Assembly (NCBI RefSeq): GCF_031755915.1
Contig: NC_083380.1
Coordinates: 14,713,001-14,777,000 of the forward strand
Reading direction: 5' to 3'
Length of the DNA: 64,000 nucleotides
Source: Ziziphus jujuba
Lineage: Eukaryota > Streptophyta > Magnoliopsida > Rosales > Rhamnaceae
Shown here: positions 59,529-64,000 of the stretch, one piece after another
Layout: every line of letters begins with the position of its first letter
How positions within the stretch are numbered: position 1 is the stretch's first letter
The notes under the pieces: generated by a model
What the model was told of the DNA's origin: nothing
What the model saw: only the letters and a program-made list of their open reading frames with translations
Database searches by the model: none
Made by a program: the position numbers and the translations under genes

Positions 59529-62481
59529 TGTAACACCCCGTCCCGAACCATGTCGGAAATTTTTGCACGTTGACCGAGGTTCACCGTTGACTGTTGACCG
59601 TTGATCGAAGGGGTCAAAAGTTGACTTTTTGATCCGGTTGGAATTCTAGGTTGACTGAGGTACCGTTACGGAGTACACGTTGGCACGAGTTCGTAGACTG
59701 GTAGCACGTTGAAAACAGAGCTACGGTTTGAAAGTTTTGAGCAAAACGAGTTGAGGTCCAAACTGTCCAAGGGGTGCCGGAGTTGACTTTTTATTCATGC
59801 AAGGTTGAGCTTTGACTCATGCATGGTTGTGAAGTGCTCGTCGATACGAGTCCGCAGACTAGTGGCACGTCCGATTTGGACATGTGGTTTAAAAGTTATG
59901 GACGTGTAAAGTTTTTCAAATACTGTATTATTTTAATATTATTTTTGAACATATAACGATGTGCCACGTGTGACTCAATGAAGGTGGCCATGTGTCACCA
60001 TGTTGAGAAGCCACATGTCAACCATGTGTTAAAATCAAATTATTTTTATTATTATTTTAAATAATAATATTATTATTAATATTATTTAATTATTTTTATA
60101 TATTTTATTTTATTTTCTTTTCTTTTTCTTTTTCTTTTTCTTTTTCCCCACGTGGGAAAACACCCTTCTTTTTCTTTCTTTTTTTCTTTTTTTTTTCTTC
60201 TTTTTTCCTTCTTCTTCCCCGAGCATCAAAACACGCAGCAAGCTTTTTCTCCCTTTCTCTCTCCTTTGACTCTCCACCCTCTCTGTTTGACCGGCGTTTC
60301 GCCGGATTTCAGTCGCCGGAATGCTACACGGGCCGGCCACCGGTGTAGCCCGTCCCGCCGCGAACTCAGCCACCAAATCTCCCGGCCAGCCGCCGCCGGA
60401 CGCGCCCAGATCGGGCCGGCGAAGTTACGGCGGCGAGGTGAAATTTTTCCGGCGATTCTCGCCGTTTCCGACCAACCCAGCCCGTCCCATACCTCTATCC
60501 CACTATTTTCGACCCCTCTGAGTCCATTTTCGGGGTTAGTTTGCCCAAAATCCCCACCGTTTGAAAGATCCCTCAAGATCAAAACCGGCCGAAACTTCCC
60601 GATCAAATTCCGGCCACCTCCGGCGGAATTGGGGTCGATGGAGACCGGATTGGTGATCCTCGTTCCACGAGCTTCGATTCGGTATATTATTCGCCTATTT
60701 TGGTTAAAGTTTGTGTTTGACCCCCCGGGTACCGGGTATTATTTACCCGATTAAAATATTAATTTATTTGACTGTCTGTGAATTTTGTTCTAGGAGCACC
60801 GGTGAGTCGTGAAATTGATCCCGTAGTGGATCGTAGGTTAATTGCGTGCTCCAGGTGAGTGACCCACCTTCAAATTAATTTTGGGAATTTAATTGGTGAA
60901 TATATTATGTGTGATTTAAATATTTAGAATTTAATTTCTATGTGCCAAATATTTATTTGATTTATTGTGAAATTATTTGTGAATTTATTGGATTTAAGAA
61001 AATGGGCATTTTACAAAATTATGCCATGTGAAATTATTTCATGGTTTTGAGGATTTTGAAATTGGTGTGGTTTTAATATTAAATTGGGCATGAATTGATT
61101 TTCAAATATTTCAAAGAAAATATTTGGTTATGTTGGTGATTTCAATTTTTATAAAATATGCCCATGGAATATTATGAGATTTGATTATGATATTTCGAGA
61201 AATTATTTATGCTTGGAAAAATGTGGATATTTGAATTGATGGATTTGGGAGTTGGTGGATTTGAAAATCATGGAATTTACGGCATTGATTATAAAGAAAT
61301 TGTGGAGAATTTCCCTGGTTCAAGCGGATGGAATATACCAGCTATATTTATGCCCGCTATGCTTATGAAAAATGTGAAATTTGTTTTATAATTTAAATTT
61401 GTGGATTTTATGATTTTTAGATGCACCGTGCACGTACTGGTGTTCTGTTTATATGTGATATGGTTAGTGTGCACATGGTTGTGATTAGCGCGCAGGTGGG
61501 TGTGAGTAGCGCGCGGTTGTGATTAGCGCGCAGGTGGGTGTGAGTAGCGCGCGGTTGATATTACGAGGTTGTCCTGTGGTTGCCATCGGATGAGGGTAGG
61601 CCACCCCCCATGGCCGGGACACCAGGTTAGCAGCGGCGCAGTGGGACGCCACGCGACCGTATGCCGGTTTCTTTCTATAACCTCCTGTCTGGCGGTACCT
61701 CGGGATGCTGGGTACTGTTGGCGCCACTGGTATATAGTGGGTGCATCAACTGGTTTTCGGAACTGTGTTTTAAAAATAAATGTTTGGAAATTGTATTGGA
61801 ATTAAAATTAATTATTACTGTTCTGGTATTTATTTGATGTCTTGGTTTTCGGGGAATACGAACAAAGGGTTTTGTGAAAAGGTTTTAAAAGGGGAACTTT
61901 TCCAACTGAGAGAATTGTAAGGGTTTTGAGAGAAATTATTATTTCCAATTAATTATTATTTATATACTTATTACCGTGATATTATATTGTATAGTAGATA
62001 GGGTCACTCACTGAGATGATTAGCATCTCATACTCTTAAATTTCGTTCCCCTAGGTCCAGGTTGGAGACGTTGATTGTCCGGGGCGAGCCCGACGTCTCA
62101 GTTCGTTGCCGAAGGTTCAAGAAGTTTTTCTTCCCTTTTTCCTCTCTATCTTGTATTGTTTCCGTATCTGTCATTTTATAAATTCCGCATGTAACTGTAT
62201 AATGCTTTGTATACTGTATTGGACGTGTGGTTGTTCTTTATGCACTGAGTTGCTGCTGTTGTTTCTTTTGAAGTGCTGAAATTTGTGGAATCAACATGTA
62301 GTACTGTGGGAGAAATAAGGGGACAATTATAGAAGTGTGTTTTCAGTGCAGGTAATTTGTGGTAAGTAAATCCCTTAGGGGAGGCTCTGTCGGATTTTCC
62401 GTTGGAGGGTTCGGTAGGGTTTTCCCTGGGATCAGGGCTTGTCTAGGATTCTGGGGAAGGAATTCTGGACGGGTCCTGACA
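59529..62481 (+). mobile_element. Giant solo LTR E in intron 2 of copy 6
   Basis: It starts TGTAACACCCCGTCCC and ends GACGGGTCCTGACA (2953 bp), flanked by a perfect 5-bp target duplication GGTAA (59524-59528 and 62482-62486). The orientation is opposite to D, 192 bp away. Inside, a 38-bp unit containing GATTAGCGCGCAGGTGGGTG is repeated twice at about 61479-61554. The region 60150-60750 has ORFs of up to 200 residues from GC-rich, proline/arginine-rich sequence present in other family members; not called. Confidence 0.9.
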
Positions 62482-63050
62482 GGTAAAGTATTGTATAAGA
62501 TGGATCATGCTTAGATTAGGTCCTTAAATTTAGGATTTGGTGCATATCAAGGTCATCCAACATGTTATGGGATAAATTTTTTCTCGTAACATGTTGCGGG
62601 ATGTTGGTCCATACCAAATCCTGAACTTAAGGACTAGATGAAAACCAAAATGTGTGTAAGATATGCTACTTAAGCTGGCTCATACACATGTGTTCATGTT
62701 GCTCTTTTTCCATGAGACTACAGGGTATGATACGTGAAGAAACAGTTGACTCATTTAACGTACCAACTTTCTATGCATCTCTGCAACAAGTGGAAGCGAT
62801 TGTGAAACGAAATGGATGTTTCAGTATAGAAATAATGAAGAGCCTACCTCAAGAGAAGGCGAATCCCAAAATGATGTCATCTACCCTTAGAGCTAGCTTG
62901 GAGAGCATGATAATGCATCATTTTGGATCTGAGATTTTAGAAGAGCTGTTTGATTTATTTTGCAAGAAATGCGAAGAATTATTATCCAGCTTTGAGCGAG
63001 AGGTAGAAAGCTATCTACTTGTTTTACTCAAACGCAAATATAACAACTGA

Positions 63051-63690
63051 GACAGAGGGACTGGTAAAGAAACAATTTGGTGATGTGATTTTAGTGTTTT
63101 AGACCAACAACAAAAGATGTAGAACCAATTTAAAGATTTGGATTTGTTATGATAGAGATGCTACAAAAAAATGTTGTGCTTAATTAGGTAGATTAATAAG
63201 ATTTTTCTTTCTTATTAATCATAAACCATGTGCTTTATTATTTTTTTTACTTTTTCTTTTTTATTTATTTTATTTTTATTTTTTTTTTGAAATAAAAGAT
63301 GAATAAACCATGTGCTTTAGTAGTACTTCGAAGAAAACAAAAAATGCATTATAAAGAATATATCACTGCAAGTCCTTTAAAATGAATTTTTTTCATATCA
63401 ATGTTAATTAATTATCTTCAATTACCATGGAAAATTTTCAGGAAAAAAGAAAATTGAAAAAAAATAAATAACTAACTGCCATAGATAATGTTATGTACCA
63501 AATTTAATAACCAAATTTTGATAATTAATGATGTGATAGTTTATTAATAATTGTTAAATTAATAATACCATACATTCATAAAAGGGAAAACCAATGAAAT
63601 AATGTAAAATCACTCAATATCAAAATTTTATTTAAAAAATTTGATCATCTAAAATTACACATTTTTTCCAACGTCTTTCCAATTTTATCC
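63051..63690. other. 3' flank of copy 6
   Basis: Matches the 3' flank of copy 4 (40395-41030) closely, including AATAAACCATGTGCTTTAGT. No gene. Confidence 0.6.
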
Positions 63691-63691
63691 C

Positions 63692-63729
<38 letters not shown>
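63692..63729. repeat. Poly-A tract
   Basis: A run of about 37 A sits exactly where the flank shared with copy 4 ends and the block shared with 50199-50425 begins. The site could mark a rearrangement or a retroposition end. Confidence 0.7.
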
Positions 63730-63730
<1 letters not shown>

Positions 63731-64000
63731 AGGTCTATCCAATTTTGGAGGCCCAACATTTTAGGCCTGAAAGAAACCCCATGAGAAACTTGTAGTAGAT
63801 TTTGGGCTTAGAAAGTGGGCCAAACCAATGACACCAGAAATCTGAATGGTTGTGGCTGTTCCATATGCAAAATAATGAACTGGGCTATTTTAAATCATGT
63901 CCATTTTTATTGGGAGTAATTCTTTTTGCACGACTAGATTATGTTTTTTTTTTTTTTTGCTTTGTGACTAGAATATGTTTTTGTTACACAATATTGTCCA
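63730..64000. repeat. Duplicated flank block, second copy
   Basis: 63730 to about 63950 matches 50199-50425. The last 50 bases are T-rich, with no recognisable feature. Confidence 0.6.

Larger units (their letters stand above)
55070..63050 (+). pseudogene. SABATH methyltransferase pseudogene with two solo LTRs in intron 2 (copy 6)
   Basis: Exons 55070-55144, 55389-56067 and 62724-63050 align with copies 4 and 5, with His before Trp at the pocket. Exon 2 has TAG at 55800-55802 where intact copies have AAG. A 16-bp tandem duplication (GCTTATGAAGCTCAGT twice, about 55865-55896) makes the exon 679 nt instead of 663 and shifts the frame. Exon 3 is open. Intron 2 has grown from about 660-710 bp to about 6.66 kb by insertion of LTRs D (56314-59336) and E (59529-62481); removing both restores a contiguous paralogous intron. 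The exon 1 GG before SGLYSY is EG. It is dead, but it retains splice sites and could still be transcribed. Confidence 0.92.

Noticed and set aside
60152..60754. 200-residue ORF in LTR E
   Set aside because: Begins in a poly-T/C tract and reads through LTR sequence shared with A-D. No recognisable domain.

Overview
This is nuclear DNA of a flowering plant, probably a eudicot. It is AT-rich, its genes have GT-AG introns, it holds CT/GA microsatellites, and it is dominated by plant-type LTR retrotransposons, a CACTA transposon and MITEs. No bacterial, organellar, rRNA or tRNA genes were seen. The species cannot be named from the sequence alone.

The core of the window is a tandem array of SABATH-family methyltransferase genes (SAM-dependent carboxyl methyltransferases related to salicylate/benzoate, jasmonate, farnesoate and loganate methyltransferases), all on the + strand. 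Seven copies or remnants are visible: an exon-3 stub (219-267), a decayed copy (1717-2940), a decayed copy with a distant candidate exon 1 (24637-28340), a copy split by a Ty1/copia element (30375-37269), two copies that look intact (38396-40394 and 51547-53629, both three exons and 354 residues), and a recently dead copy whose intron 2 holds two giant solo LTRs in opposite orientation (55070-63050). The first four form an older, eroded group. The last three are close paralogues that share promoter, introns and 3' flanks.

Layout: 0-3 kb, SABATH remnants with a TRIM-like LTR. 3.4-4.1 kb, a mariner-like MITE. 4.9-18.9 kb, nested solo LTRs of one giant (about 3-3.8 kb) family, TGTAACACCCC...CCTGACA. 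12.4-19.8 kb, a decayed retroelement ORF split by those insertions. 21.6-24.4 kb, a CACTA transposon carrying a receptor-kinase fragment. 24.6-37.3 kb, SABATH pseudogenes with a 5.5-kb copia element (31187-36695, minus strand). 38.4-40.4 kb, intact SABATH gene. 41.4-50.4 kb, an island of unrelated gene fragments (DPH2-like, BPA1-like, Ulp1-like and unassigned exons) plus a 255-bp palindromic tandem repeat. 51.5-53.6 kb, the second intact SABATH gene. 55-63 kb, the SABATH pseudogene with the inverted LTR pair. 63-64 kb, duplicated flank.

Probably only the two intact SABATH genes are functional. They would make cytosolic enzymes that methylate small carboxylic acids with SAM, but their substrates cannot be read from sequence. 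The rest records tandem duplication, gene death and repeated transposon invasion. I found no convincing new molecular system. The most unusual items are the inverted solo-LTR pair inside one intron, the palindromic 255-bp repeat, and the CACTA element carrying a kinase fragment.
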